Shown here in pieces: positions 1 through 7,868 of a DNA stretch of 38,521 nt. The position numbers were made by a program, and so were the translations under genes. The notes under the pieces were generated by a model, which was not told where the DNA came from, searched no databases, and saw only the letters and a list, made by a program, of their open reading frames with translations. Numbering within the stretch: the stretch's first letter is position 1; each line of letters opens with the position of its first letter. The stretch is from Chromatiaceae bacterium. Its GTDB lineage: Bacteria > Pseudomonadota > Gammaproteobacteria > Chromatiales > Chromatiaceae. The stretch is taken from positions 1 to 38,521 of the forward strand of contig JALSSC010000065.1 in the NCBI GenBank assembly GCA_026984455.1, written 5' to 3'.

Positions 1-2
1 GG

Positions 3-252
3 ATCGAGCAGGTACGGGCGGAGACCGAGAAGGTGCGGGCCGAGCTGAGCGAGACCGAGCTGCGCCTGACCCGGGAGATCGAGCAGGTGCGGGCGGAGAC
101 CGAGAAGGTGCGGGCCGAGCTGAGCGAGACCGAGCTGCGCCTGACCCGGGAGATCGAGCAGGTGCGGGCGGAGACCGAAAAGGTACGGGCGGATCTCAAG
201 GTGGAGATCGAGCAGGTACGGGCAGACCTGAAGGTAGAGATCGAGCAGGTAC
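3..252 (+). repeat. In-frame tandem repeat, 75-base unit degenerating to 54 and 33 bases
   Basis: Copies begin at 3, 78, 153, 207 and 240, each starting with ATCGAGCAGGT. The first two full 75-base units are nearly identical (a single third-position change is visible in the first bases). Spacings are multiples of three, so the coding frame is kept. Confidence 0.85.
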
Positions 253-398
253 GGGTAGAGGTGGAGAAGGTGCGCGGGGATGTGCGGGTGGAGATCGCCC
301 GCAGTCACGCGGCCTGGTTGAAATGGAGTTTCCTGTTCTGGTTGACCCAGTTCAGCGCCATCCTCCTGCTCTTGTGGCGGGTGTGGCCGCAAGGCTGA
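3..398 (+). CDS. Repetitive coiled-coil protein with C-terminal membrane anchor (5' end outside window)
   Basis: The reading frame is open from the first bases of the window, so the N-terminus is missing; an internal ATG-like start at 33 is probably not the real start. The visible 131 residues are almost all charged coiled coil built from units beginning IEQVRAE. Unit starts at bases 3, 78 and 153 are exactly 75 bases (25 residues) apart; later units shrink to 54 and 33 bases (18 and 11 residues), which fits mixed heptads and hendecads. The last 30 residues form one hydrophobic span (about LKWSFLFWLTQFSAILLLLW) followed by a short tail. The layout resembles the small coiled-coil, C-terminally anchored proteins of the DUF1640/CCDC90 type, but that link is by architecture only. 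No function can be assigned. The nearly identical DNA repeats could change in number by recombination. Confidence 0.6.
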   Translation: MEQVRAETEKVRAELSETELRLTREIEQVRAETEKVRAELSETELRLTREIEQVRAETEKVRADLKVEIEQVRADLKVEIEQVRVEVEKVRGDVRVEIARSHAAWLKWSFLFWLTQFSAILLLLWRVWPQG

Positions 399-413
399 AC
401 GTCCTCCCATCCT

Positions 414-440
414 GTCCCTGCGGGTATAAATCGCCCAGGG
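414..440. terminator. Hairpin after the coiled-coil gene
   Basis: TCCCTG at 414 pairs with CAGGGA ending at 440, with further GGG/CCC pairing possible inside. There is no T-run after it, so it may be a weak terminator or only a structured 3' end. Confidence 0.35.
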
Positions 441-485
441 ATGAGGGGGGCGGCCGCAGTTGCCGACCTGGCTGTCAGGAGTATA

Positions 486-515
486 AACTAAGTCTGAAGT
501 ATATCGAACTAAGTC
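486..515. promoter_or_regulatory. Direct repeat AACTAAGTC x2 upstream of the toxin-antitoxin pair
   Basis: The 9-base word AACTAAGTC occurs at 486-494 and 507-515, start-to-start 21 bases, i.e. about two helical turns on the same face. It lies just before the antitoxin start in an AT-rich patch. Phd/YefM antitoxins are known to repress their own operon, so this is a plausible operator; binding is inferred. Confidence 0.4.
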
Positions 516-531
516 CAATTTGGGGCCGGCG

Positions 532-765
532 ATGCATAGCGTCAACGTTCACGAAGCCAAGACCCATCTGTCCAGACTGTTGGAGGAGGTGGATCGTGGC
601 GGCGAGGTGGTGATCGCCAAGGCGGGGCGTCCGGTGGCGCGACTGGTACCCTGGCGGGAGGGCCGCGTGCAACGATGTTTCGGACGCGATGCCGGTCTGT
701 TCGAGGTCCCGGACGATTTCGACCAACCCCTGCCCGATGATGTCGTCGCCACGTTCGAGCAATGA
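532..765 (+). CDS. Phd/YefM-family antitoxin
   Basis: A 77-residue protein beginning MHSVNVHEAKTHLSRLLEEV. That opening, with a V-x-E/D-AK-x-x-LS-x-L pattern, is the usual N-terminal DNA-binding part of Phd/YefM antitoxins; the phrase GGEVVIAKAGRPVARLVP is also typical. The acidic C-terminal tail (about PDDFDQPLPDDVVATFEQ) would wrap the toxin. I chose the ATG at 532 rather than a TTG at 520 because the family starts at this point. Its stop overlaps the start of the VapC-like toxin gene by ATGA, the standard antitoxin-first layout. It probably neutralises the toxin and, with it, represses the operon from the direct repeat at 486-515. Confidence 0.85.
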   Translation: MHSVNVHEAKTHLSRLLEEVDRGGEVVIAKAGRPVARLVPWREGRVQRCFGRDAGLFEVPDDFDQPLPDDVVATFEQ

Positions 766-1151
766 GTTTTCTGCTCGATACGCACGTCTGGCTGTGGCTC
801 CTCACGACACCGGAACGGATCCCGCCGCAGGTCCTCTCCCCATTGGCCGATGCCGGCAACAGACTGCTGTTCTCGGCAGCCAGTTCGTGGGAGATCGCCA
901 TCAAGTACCGTCTGGGCAAACTGCCCTTGCCGGAGCCACCGGCTGAGTTCATACCCCGTCGGTTGGTACGGGATGGGATCGATCCATTGCCGGTGAGACA
1001 CGAACATACTTACGGGGTCGCGGAGTTGCCCCCGTACCACAACGATCCCTTCGACCGCCTGCTGATCGTGCAGGCCCACATCGAAGGGCTTACGCTGGTG
1101 AGCGCCGATCCCGTGATGAGTGCCTATGACGTGCGACTGCTGCAGGTCTGA
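762..1151 (+). CDS. vapC: VapC-type PIN-domain ribonuclease toxin
   Basis: A 129-residue PIN-domain protein. The opening MSFLLDTHVWLW is the hallmark of this VapC subgroup, with the first metal-binding acid at Asp6. Later conserved features are SSWEIAIKYRLGKL in the middle, NDPFDRLLIVQA and the closing SADP. These acids would hold Mg2+ in a small endoribonuclease that cuts RNA when the antitoxin is degraded. The start overlaps the antitoxin stop (ATGA), so the two are translationally coupled. Length is normal and no key residue is missing, so the module looks intact. The target RNA cannot be told. Such modules are often carried by mobile DNA, but the base composition here matches the surroundings. 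Confidence 0.9.
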   Translation: MSFLLDTHVWLWLLTTPERIPPQVLSPLADAGNRLLFSAASSWEIAIKYRLGKLPLPEPPAEFIPRRLVRDGIDPLPVRHEHTYGVAELPPYHNDPFDRLLIVQAHIEGLTLVSADPVMSAYDVRLLQV

Positions 1152-1254
1152 ACAGCGTTGCCACGGTACCAACCCTCACCCCCCGGGGCTTGAATCCGTC
1201 TGCCCCGCGGCCTAGCCTCGGTGGTTCCGTTCCCATCCAATAGAGGATCCCCTC

Positions 1255-1671
1255 ATGAAGCGCAGAGACTTCATTCGCACCGGCGTCGCCGGTGGCCTGT
1301 TGACCGGACTCGCCCCCCTGGCCGGGGCCGGCACCGATCCGCTGGAATCGCCCCTCGCCGGCGGCGTCTTCTACACCGCGGCCCATCCCGGTCGTTGGGC
1401 CAGGAAGGTGGGCGGTCATGCCCCCCGCATTACGACGGCCGGTGGCAGGGTGAAGGTGGTGACCAAGCACGGGATGCACGGTTACAAACACTATATCGTC
1501 AAACACCAGTTGCTGGACGCCGACTTCAAACTGATCGGCGAGCGCATGTTCGATCCCGACAAGGACGAGGCGGAATCCGAATATGCCCTGCCCGCGGGCT
1601 ACAAGGGGCGGATCTACGCCCTCAGCCTGTGCAACAAGCACGATCTCTGGGTGACCGCCGCCGAGGTCTGA
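1255..1671 (+). CDS. Tat-exported superoxide-reductase-like (desulfoferrodoxin Fe-site) protein
   Basis: A 138-residue protein with a twin-arginine signal (MKRRDFIRTGVAGGLL, hydrophobic run to about residue 25), so it should be folded and exported to the periplasm. The mature part matches the iron centre of superoxide reductases: HAPRI (His55), KHGMHGYKHYI (His72 and His79) and CNKHDLW (Cys126, His129), which would give the four-His, one-Cys site. Seen but unusual: the Glu-Lys pair that normally precedes the first His is replaced by Gly-Gly, and the spacing of the middle two His is seven rather than six. SORs reduce superoxide to peroxide; this one may do that in the periplasm or have another role. 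A ribosome site AGAGGA lies about eight bases before the ATG. It stands alone between vapC and an ABC operon. Confidence 0.6.
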   Translation: MKRRDFIRTGVAGGLLTGLAPLAGAGTDPLESPLAGGVFYTAAHPGRWARKVGGHAPRITTAGGRVKVVTKHGMHGYKHYIVKHQLLDADFKLIGERMFDPDKDEAESEYALPAGYKGRIYALSLCNKHDLWVTAAEV

Positions 1672-1702
1672 ACGCCTTCGGGCCGGCCGCCCGGCCATGA
1701 CC

Positions 1703-1725
1703 GCGCCCCCCAGGGAAGGGGGCGC
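1703..1725. terminator. GC-rich hairpin after the SOR-like gene
   Basis: GCGCCCCC (1703-1710) pairs perfectly with GGGGGCGC (1718-1725) across a seven-base loop. There is no good T-run, so termination is likely but not certain. Confidence 0.5.
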
Positions 1726-1768
1726 GCTTCCCCCTCAGGGAACTTTTCCGGCTCCTCATGGTTTCTTA

Positions 1769-1795
1769 TGCCGTCGGCCCCCGTGGCCGACGGCC
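1769..1795 (+). promoter_or_regulatory. Strong hairpin in the leader of the ABC operon
   Basis: GCCGTCGGCC (1770-1779) and GGCCGACGGC (1785-1794) form a perfect 10-base stem with a CCCGT loop, extendable by TAT/ATA with one bulge. It ends about 16 bases before the AAGGAG ribosome site at 1812-1817 of the next gene. It could end upstream transcription or act in the leader. Confidence 0.5.
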
Positions 1796-1826
1796 ATACC
1801 CATCTGACCATAAGGAGTCCGTCAGC

Positions 1827-2750
1827 ATGATCGACGTCGATGGCGTGACCCGCCGTTTCGGCGATTTCACGGCGGTGGACGGGGTGTCCCTGCACATCCC
1901 CCGCGGTGAGATCGTCGGTCTGCTCGGCCACAACGGCGCGGGCAAGACCACCCTCATGAAGATGATCACCGGTTTTCTCGAACCCACCGCGGGGAGCATC
2001 CGGGTGGATGGTCACGAGGTGACCGCCGAGCCCCGGGCCGTCCAGGCCCTGATCGGCTATCTGCCCGAGAACTGTCCCCTGTATCCCGATATGACGGTGA
2101 TGGAGTACCTGGAGTTCCAGGCCGGCCTGCACGGCCTCGCGGGGGCGGAGCGGGACGCCGCCCTGGCCCGAGCGGTGCGCCTCACCGAACTGGCGCCCAA
2201 GGCCCTCCAGCCCATCCAGACCCTTTCCCGCGGTTACCGCCAGCGGGTGGGGGTGGCCCAGGCCATCCTCCATCGCCCGCGCATCCTGATCCTGGACGAG
2301 CCCACCAACGGCCTCGATCCCACCCAGATCCTGCACATGCGCGGCCTGATCCGCGACCTGGCCGAGGAATCCACGGTGATCGTCTCCACCCATATCCTGC
2401 AGGAGGTGCAGGCGGTATGCGAACGGGTGGTGATCCTGCGCGCCGGGCGCAAGGTGGTGGACGCCCGCCTGGACGAATTGCAGCGCGACGGCCGCCTGCG
2501 GGTGACCCTGGACCGGGCCGAGGCGGAGGCCCGGCCGGTGTTGGAGGCCCTGGCCCCGGTACGCCGGGTGGAGGCCGCCGAGCGGCGCTTCATCTATGTC
2601 CTGGACGCCGATCCGGGGCAGGCCCCGGAGGTGGGGCGCGCGGTCCAGGGCGCGGGTTTCGCGCTCTACGGCCTGTGCCCCGAGCAACGCAGCCTGGAGG
2701 CGGTGTTCGCCGAGGCCGAGACGGCCGGGGAGGTGCGCGATGTGGCCTGA
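1827..2750 (+). CDS. ABC transporter ATP-binding protein, GldA-like
   Basis: A 307-residue ATPase. I start it at the ATG at 1827, which has AAGGAG ten bases ahead, instead of an upstream ATG at 1758 that lacks one. Motifs in order: Walker A GHNGAGKTT (34-42), Q-loop region, signature LSRGYRQR (133-140), Walker B ILILDEPTNGLDP (153-165), and a C-terminal extension of about 90 residues usual for gliding-type and ABC-2 exporters. It powers the membrane protein encoded next, whose start overlaps its end by 11 bases. In Bacteroidetes the GldA/F/G set is needed for gliding; in proteobacteria the same set occurs without gliding and its cargo is unknown. Confidence is high for the family, low for the role. 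Confidence 0.93.
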   Translation: MIDVDGVTRRFGDFTAVDGVSLHIPRGEIVGLLGHNGAGKTTLMKMITGFLEPTAGSIRVDGHEVTAEPRAVQALIGYLPENCPLYPDMTVMEYLEFQAGLHGLAGAERDAALARAVRLTELAPKALQPIQTLSRGYRQRVGVAQAILHRPRILILDEPTNGLDPTQILHMRGLIRDLAEESTVIVSTHILQEVQAVCERVVILRAGRKVVDARLDELQRDGRLRVTLDRAEAEARPVLEALAPVRRVEAAERRFIYVLDADPGQAPEVGRAVQGAGFALYGLCPEQRSLEAVFAEAETAGEVRDVA

Positions 2751-5640
2751 GATCTGGCATATCGCCCGCAAGGAGTCGAGCGGTTTCTTCGCCTCGCCCA
2801 CGGCCTTCCTGTTCCTGGGGGCCTTCCTGGCGGTGACCCTGTTCGTGTTCTTCTGGGTGGAGACCTTCTTCGCCCGCAACATCGCCGACCTGCGGCCCCT
2901 GTTCCAGTGGATGCCGGTCCTGCTCATCTTCCTGGTGGCGGCCCTGACCATGCGCTCCTGGGCCGAGGAACGGCGCGCCGGCACCCTGGAGGTGTTGCTC
3001 ACCGCCCCGGTATCCCCCTGGGCGGCGATCCTGGGCAAGTTCCTGGCGGCCTGGCTGCTGGTGGCCCTGGCCCTGGCCCTGACCCTGCCGCTGCCGGTGA
3101 CCGTGGCCTTTCTCGGCCCCCTGGATTGGGGGCCGGTGATCGGCGGCTATGTGGCCGCCCTGTTCCTGGCGGCGGCCTATATCGCCATCGGCCTGTGGGT
3201 CTCCAGCCGCTCGGACAACCAGATCGTCAGCCTGATCCTCACCGTGGTCATCGCCGGGGCCTTGTGGCTGGTGGGCTCGGACATCGTCACCGGCCTGGTG
3301 GGCTACAAGACCGGTGAGTGGTTGCGGGCCCTGGGGGTGGGGGCGCGTTTCCAGTCCATCACCCGCGGGGTGCTGGACCTGCGCGATCTCTACTACTACT
3401 TCTCCCTGACCGGTCTGTTCCTGGTCCTGGGGCGCTATACCCTGGAGCGCCAACGCTGGGCCGGCAACCCCGCCCGGCCGGCGCACCGCGCCTGGGCCTG
3501 GATGACGGCCCTGGCGGCGGCCAACCTGCTCGCCGGCAATCTCTGGCTCGACCAGATCGGCAGCGCCCGCGCCGATCTCACCTCGGGCCACCTCTATACC
3601 CTCTCCGACGCGACCCGGGGCTACCTGGCGCGGCTGCGCGAGCCCCTGCTCATCCGCGGCTATTTCAGCGCCGCCACCCACCCCTTGCTGGCCCCCCTGG
3701 TGCCGCAGTTGCACGACCTCCTGGAGGAATACGCGGCGGCCGGCGGCGGCCGGGTGCGGGTGGAGTTCGTCGATCCGCACGAGGATCCGGAGGTGGAGAA
3801 GGAGGCGGCCTCCCGTTACGGAATCCGTCCGGTCCCCTTCCAGACCACGAGCAAGTACCAGGCGGCGGTGGTGAACTCCTATTTCCATATCCTGGTGGCC
3901 TACGGCGATCAATACCAGGTCCTGGGGTATCGTGACCTCATCGACCTCAAGGTGCGTTCCGAGACCGACCTGGAGGTGGCCCTCAAGAACCCCGAATACG
4001 AGATCACCCAGGCCATCCGCAAGGTCCTGGACCAGTATCAGGGGGGCGGCAATCCCTTCGCCCATCTCCCGCACGCGCTGACCTTCACCGGCTACGTGTC
4101 CAAGACCCTGCCGAAGAACATGCAGCGGGTGCGCCAGGCCCTGGATGCGGCCCTGAAGGCGGTCGGCGCCGAGGCCGGCGGGCGTTTCCAGGTGGTCTTC
4201 AAGGACCCGGACACGGACCCGAAGCTGGCCCGGCGACTGACGGACGAATACGGCTTCCAGCCGATGATCGCCAGCCTCCTGGACCCCAGGCCCTTCTGGT
4301 TCTCCCTCACCCTGAGCGACGGCCGTCAGACCCAGAGCGTGCCCCTGCCCGGGACCCTGGACCAGGCGGCCTTCAAGCGCGCCCTCCTGGCCGCGGTCAA
4401 GCGCTTCTCGCCGGGATTCCTCAAGACCCTGGCGGTGTACGCGCCGAGCGCCGCCCGGACCCCGGCCATTCCGGGTATGCCGACCGCCGGCGGACCGTCC
4501 TACCGGGTGCTGCGTGAGGTCCTGGGGGATTCCGTGCGCTGGCTCGACACCGACCTGAAGCAGGGGCGGGTGCCGGCGGATGCCGACATGCTGATGGTCC
4601 TGGCCCCGGAGCACCTGGACGAACGCCAACGCTTCGCCATCGACCAGTTCCTCATGCGCGGTGGCAGCGTGCTCCTGGCCACGGCCCCCATGAAGGTGGA
4701 GATCGGCACCGGGATCGACGCCCGCAAGATCGACAGCGGGCTGAAGGACTGGTTGGCCGGCTACGGCCTGAAGCTGAAGGAGTCCCTGGTCCTGGACCCC
4801 CGGGCCGGTGCCCTGCCCATTCCGGTGGAACGGCGTGTGGGGGGGTTCGCGGTGCGGGAGATCCAGTTGGTGGACTATCCCTACATCCTGGACGTGCGCG
4901 GGGACGGTCTGAACCCCGCCAGCCCCATCACCGACGCCCTGGATCAGATCTATGTGCCCTTCGCCTCGCCGGTGACGGTGGACGCGGACCAGAACAAGGG
5001 GCGGCGGGTCACCGAGCTGCTGCGTTCCTCGGATGCGGCCTGGACCTCTGATTCCCTGGATCTGGTCCCGGACTTTCGCCGCCATGGGCGCCTGGGTTTC
5101 GCCCCGGGTACGCAGCGGGGGCGGCAGGTGGTGGCCCTGATGCTGGAGGGACGTTTCGACTCGGCCTTCAAGGGCCGGCGCTCCCCGTTGTTGAAGGAGA
5201 AGGGCGACCCGCACAAGGACGAAAAGGCGAAGGCCGAGACCAAGACCGGGGACGTGGCCGGGGGGCCGCGGCCGGACACCGTCATCGCGCGTTCGCCGGA
5301 TTCGGCGCGCCTGATCCTGGTGGCCTCCAACGCCCTCTTCACCGACCGCGCCGAGGCCCTGGTGGGCGAGGCCCTGGGCACCCGTTACCTCAAGCCGGCC
5401 CTGTTCGCCCAGAACCTGGTGGACTGGTCCCTGGAAGACCAGGGCCTGCTCGCCCTGCGCGGGCGCAACCGCAGCCGTTTCGCACGCACGCTGCGGCCCA
5501 TGGACAGGCGCACCCAGGCCTTCTGGGAATATCTGAACTACGCCCTCGCCCTGGCCGGCCTGGCCGCCGTCTGGTGGCTACAGCGGCGTACCCGGCGTTC
5601 CCGCCAGGCCCGTTATGCCGCGATCCTGAAGGAGGTCTGA
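2740..5640 (+). CDS. Fused ABC-2 permease / GldG-like protein
   Basis: A 966-residue protein starting MWPEIWHIARKESSGFF at the ATG at 2740, eleven bases inside the ATPase gene and preceded by GGGGAGG. Residues about 20-250 are an ABC-2 permease with six membrane spans, including the typical MRSWAEERRAGTLEVLLTAP loop (GldF part). From about 270 begins a second anchor and a long periplasmic region of the GldG/DUF type (LTSGHLYTLSD; LLEEYAAAGGGRVRVEFVDP; DADMLMVLAPEHLDERQ). A final span (YALALAGLAAVWWL) ends in a basic tail. So two proteins that are separate in gliding bacteria are one chain here. A lysine/glutamate-rich insert lies near residues 815-835. It should form the channel with the ATPase; what it moves is unknown. 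Confidence 0.88.
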   Translation: MWPEIWHIARKESSGFFASPTAFLFLGAFLAVTLFVFFWVETFFARNIADLRPLFQWMPVLLIFLVAALTMRSWAEERRAGTLEVLLTAPVSPWAAILGKFLAAWLLVALALALTLPLPVTVAFLGPLDWGPVIGGYVAALFLAAAYIAIGLWVSSRSDNQIVSLILTVVIAGALWLVGSDIVTGLVGYKTGEWLRALGVGARFQSITRGVLDLRDLYYYFSLTGLFLVLGRYTLERQRWAGNPARPAHRAWAWMTALAAANLLAGNLWLDQIGSARADLTSGHLYTLSDATRGYLARLREPLLIRGYFSAATHPLLAPLVPQLHDLLEEYAAAGGGRVRVEFVDPHEDPEVEKEAASRYGIRPVPFQTTSKYQAAVVNSYFHILVAYGDQYQVLGYRDLIDLKVRSETDLEVALKNPEYEITQAIRKVLDQYQGGGNPFAHLPHALTFTGYVSKTLPKNMQRVRQALDAALKAVGAEAGGRFQVVFKDPDTDPKLARRLTDEYGFQPMIASLLDPRPFWFSLTLSDGRQTQSVPLPGTLDQAAFKRALLAAVKRFSPGFLKTLAVYAPSAARTPAIPGMPTAGGPSYRVLREVLGDSVRWLDTDLKQGRVPADADMLMVLAPEHLDERQRFAIDQFLMRGGSVLLATAPMKVEIGTGIDARKIDSGLKDWLAGYGLKLKESLVLDPRAGALPIPVERRVGGFAVREIQLVDYPYILDVRGDGLNPASPITDALDQIYVPFASPVTVDADQNKGRRVTELLRSSDAAWTSDSLDLVPDFRRHGRLGFAPGTQRGRQVVALMLEGRFDSAFKGRRSPLLKEKGDPHKDEKAKAETKTGDVAGGPRPDTVIARSPDSARLILVASNALFTDRAEALVGEALGTRYLKPALFAQNLVDWSLEDQGLLALRGRNRSRFARTLRPMDRRTQAFWEYLNYALALAGLAAVWWLQRRTRRSRQARYAAILKEV

Positions 5641-5641
5641 G

Positions 5642-6688
5642 ATGAAGCGTTGGATCCCCATACTCTCCCTGCTGCTCGCCGCACAGATCGGAGGGGCCCT
5701 CTGGCTCGCCGGGCGCGGCGACCCCCTGGCCGCGGCCCGTCCCGACACCCCCCTGGTGAAGGCGGATGTCACCCGTGCGGACCGTCTGCTGATCGCCGGG
5801 CCCAAGGGCGAACGGGTGGAATTGAAGGCCCGGGACGGCCATTGGCTGCTGCCCGGTTATTTCGATGCCCCGGTGAAGGACGGGCGGGTACCGGCGTTGC
5901 TGAAACGCTTGGCCGCCGTCCGCCTCGGCTATCCGGTGGCCACCACCGCGGAGGCGCGCAAGCGTTTCAAGGTGGCCGAGGGGGGCTTCGAGCGCCGCAT
6001 CGAACTGTATCGCGGCGAGGAACGCCTGGCCCGTGTCTGGCTGGGATCCTCCTCCGGGGTACGCAACACCTATGTCCGGCCGGAGGGCGAGGAGGCCGTG
6101 TATCGGGTGGCGCTGGCGGCCTGGGACTTCCCAACCCAGCCCGCGCGTTGGCTGGATCAGGACCTCTTGCAAGGCGACGTCCGGGGGCTCACCGCCATCG
6201 ACCTGGGCGGCGGTCTCCGTCTGCTGGCGAAGAAAGAGAAGGCGAAGGGTAAGGAGAAGAAGGACGGGAGGCGTTGGCGGGCCGAGGGCCTGAAGGCGGG
6301 TGAGCACCTGAAGAAGGGTGCTGCCGAGGCCCTGGTGAACACCCTGGAAGGCCTGCGCGTGGACGCCGTTCTGGGCACCAAGGCCCGGCCGGGATGGGGT
6401 CAGGACGCGCCCTTGCGCACCCTGACCCTGGAGTCCGAGGCCGGCAAGGTCACCTGGACCCTGTCCAAGGAGAATGAGAAGGACAAGGATCAGGATCGCT
6501 ACGTCCTCAAGACCTCCTCCCGGCCCTGGTACTTCCGCCTGGAGACCTGGAACGCCAAACCCCTGCTCGACGCCTCCGCCCGCAAGGCCCTGATCGAGCC
6601 GCCGCCCCGGCCGCAACCGTCGTCCCCCGGGGCCGACGCGGCTGAAGGCGGGCAAGACCCTGGGAAACAGGGCGCCCCGGCGCCCTGA
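5642..6688 (+). CDS. DUF4340-domain protein
   Basis: A 348-residue protein that begins with one membrane span (WIPILSLLLAAQIGGALWLAG) and continues outside the membrane. The pattern of LVKADVTRADRLLIAG, GHWLLPGYFDAPV, LGSSSGVRNTYVRPEG and RWLDQDLL matches DUF4340, which regularly follows GldG-type genes. Here it starts one base after the stop of the fused permease, so it belongs to the same operon and probably to the same membrane complex. A very basic patch (KKEKAKGKEKKDGRR) interrupts the middle, and the C-terminus is proline- and glycine-rich, probably disordered. No enzymatic motif is visible. The gene ends close to a convergent AsmA-like gene. Confidence 0.85.
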   Translation: MKRWIPILSLLLAAQIGGALWLAGRGDPLAAARPDTPLVKADVTRADRLLIAGPKGERVELKARDGHWLLPGYFDAPVKDGRVPALLKRLAAVRLGYPVATTAEARKRFKVAEGGFERRIELYRGEERLARVWLGSSSGVRNTYVRPEGEEAVYRVALAAWDFPTQPARWLDQDLLQGDVRGLTAIDLGGGLRLLAKKEKAKGKEKKDGRRWRAEGLKAGEHLKKGAAEALVNTLEGLRVDAVLGTKARPGWGQDAPLRTLTLESEAGKVTWTLSKENEKDKDQDRYVLKTSSRPWYFRLETWNAKPLLDASARKALIEPPPRPQPSSPGADAAEGGQDPGKQGAPAP

Positions 6689-6748
6689 GCGGCGGTTTCC
6701 GCGTCCGGGCACCCGCCGTGGCGCCGTATGCAAGGGTTCCGGCAGGGT

Positions 6749-7864
6749 TCACGGAACGGGATCGGCGCCCGGTGGGGCAGGGGACGGGCCTTGGCCGGCG
6801 GGTGGCTGCGCCGTCTCTGGCCGGCCTTTGCCGGCCGCCAGGGGCAGCAGGACGCCCTGGTAGAAGGGTTCCGGGCAGCGGGCCCCGAGGGCCTTGGGGA
6901 TCTGTCCGAGCACGGAGGTGACGGGGTTCAGCAATTCCCTCAGCAGGCGGCCGGCATGCACCACCCGGGGGGCCTTCAGGGTCCCGCGGACCTGTTCCCG
7001 GTAGAGGGGGCAGCCGTGGGCGTCCACCAGGGCGAAGTCCAGGGAGAGGGCGGCATCGGGCACCTGTGCGCCCGCGGGCCGGGGGAGGGGCCGCGGGCCG
7101 TCCCTGTCGTGGTCCGCCCCCGGGGCGTCGCCCGGGTTCGCGTCGGGCGTCTTGGGGTCGAAGTCCAACCAGCCCTTCACCACCAACAGATGCCGCGCGG
7201 TGGCCAGGGCCACGTCCCGGGTCTCCAAGCGGCCGTCCTTCAGGGTCACCTCGGAGTGGAGGGCGCGCAGGCGGCTGCTGCCGGGGGCCTGGGCGGCGCG
7301 TGCCAGGCCCTCGTAGTCGGCGGCCTTGATCAGGAGGGCGCCGGCCGGGCCGGCGAGGATCAGGACCCCCAGATCCAACAGGCCGGTGTCCTGGTTGTCC
7401 TGCAGCCGGCTGAGGAATCTGTCCAGGTCCATGCCTTCCAGGGTGATGTCCCGTCCATCCAGGCGCATGTCGCCGGAGAGGTCCGCCGGTGCTCTCCCCA
7501 CGGGCAGGGCGGGGGCGGACAGGTCCAGGGACAGGTCCAGGCGACCGCTCGGTTTCCAGGGCAGCCTCGGGGTGATGGCGAGGGCGGAGAGGTCGATGCC
7601 CTTGCCCTCCATCCGGAGCCGCCAGGGATGGGGCGGGATCAGATCGAGATCCGCCGCGCCCCGCAAGGGGGTGTCGCCGAGGCGCAGGCCGAAGGGGGCG
7701 AGGCGCAGCCGGTGTCCGTCATGGCCGAGGGACAAGCGGCCGGAGAGGTCGGAGAGGCGCAGCCTGGGCCCGGTCAGGCCCTGGACCCTGAAGTCCAGAT
7801 GCGGCGCGGCCAGGGCAGGTGGCAGGGCGAGGGCCAGGAGCAGGAGGACGGGGCGGAGGCGCAA
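6749..7864 (-). CDS. AsmA-like periplasmic protein
   Basis: A 371-residue protein with a clear signal sequence (MRLRPVLLLLALALPPALA) and a beta-rich mature part with repeated two-strand phrases such as LRLSDLSGRLSLG, SGDMRLDGRDITLEGMDLD and LHSEVTLKDGRLETRDVALAT. These are characteristic of AsmA-family C-terminal regions, which belong to the group of bridge-like proteins linked to phospholipid movement and outer-membrane integrity. It is short for an AsmA protein (often 500 or more) and seems to hold mainly the C-terminal half. The C-terminal 25 residues are proline-rich. Its ATG lies four bases after the stop of the GGDEF-EAL gene, so the two are co-transcribed. Function is inferred from family only. 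Confidence 0.7.
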   Translation of the reverse strand: MRLRPVLLLLALALPPALAAPHLDFRVQGLTGPRLRLSDLSGRLSLGHDGHRLRLAPFGLRLGDTPLRGAADLDLIPPHPWRLRMEGKGIDLSALAITPRLPWKPSGRLDLSLDLSAPALPVGRAPADLSGDMRLDGRDITLEGMDLDRFLSRLQDNQDTGLLDLGVLILAGPAGALLIKAADYEGLARAAQAPGSSRLRALHSEVTLKDGRLETRDVALATARHLLVVKGWLDFDPKTPDANPGDAPGADHDRDGPRPLPRPAGAQVPDAALSLDFALVDAHGCPLYREQVRGTLKAPRVVHAGRLLRELLNPVTSVLGQIPKALGARCPEPFYQGVLLPLAAGKGRPETAQPPAGQGPSPAPPGADPVP

Positions 7865-7868
7865 GGGC

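Noticed and set aside
1758..1826. Upstream ATG start of the ABC ATPase
   Set aside because: The extension spans the strong leader hairpin and lacks a ribosome site; the ATG at 1827 has AAGGAG and the family start.
2590..5214. 874-residue open frame on the minus strand opposite the GldF-GldG gene
   Set aside because: Composition is Gly/Gln/Arg/Pro/His-rich, as always for antisense frames in high-GC genes; the plus-strand protein has clear motifs and membrane spans.
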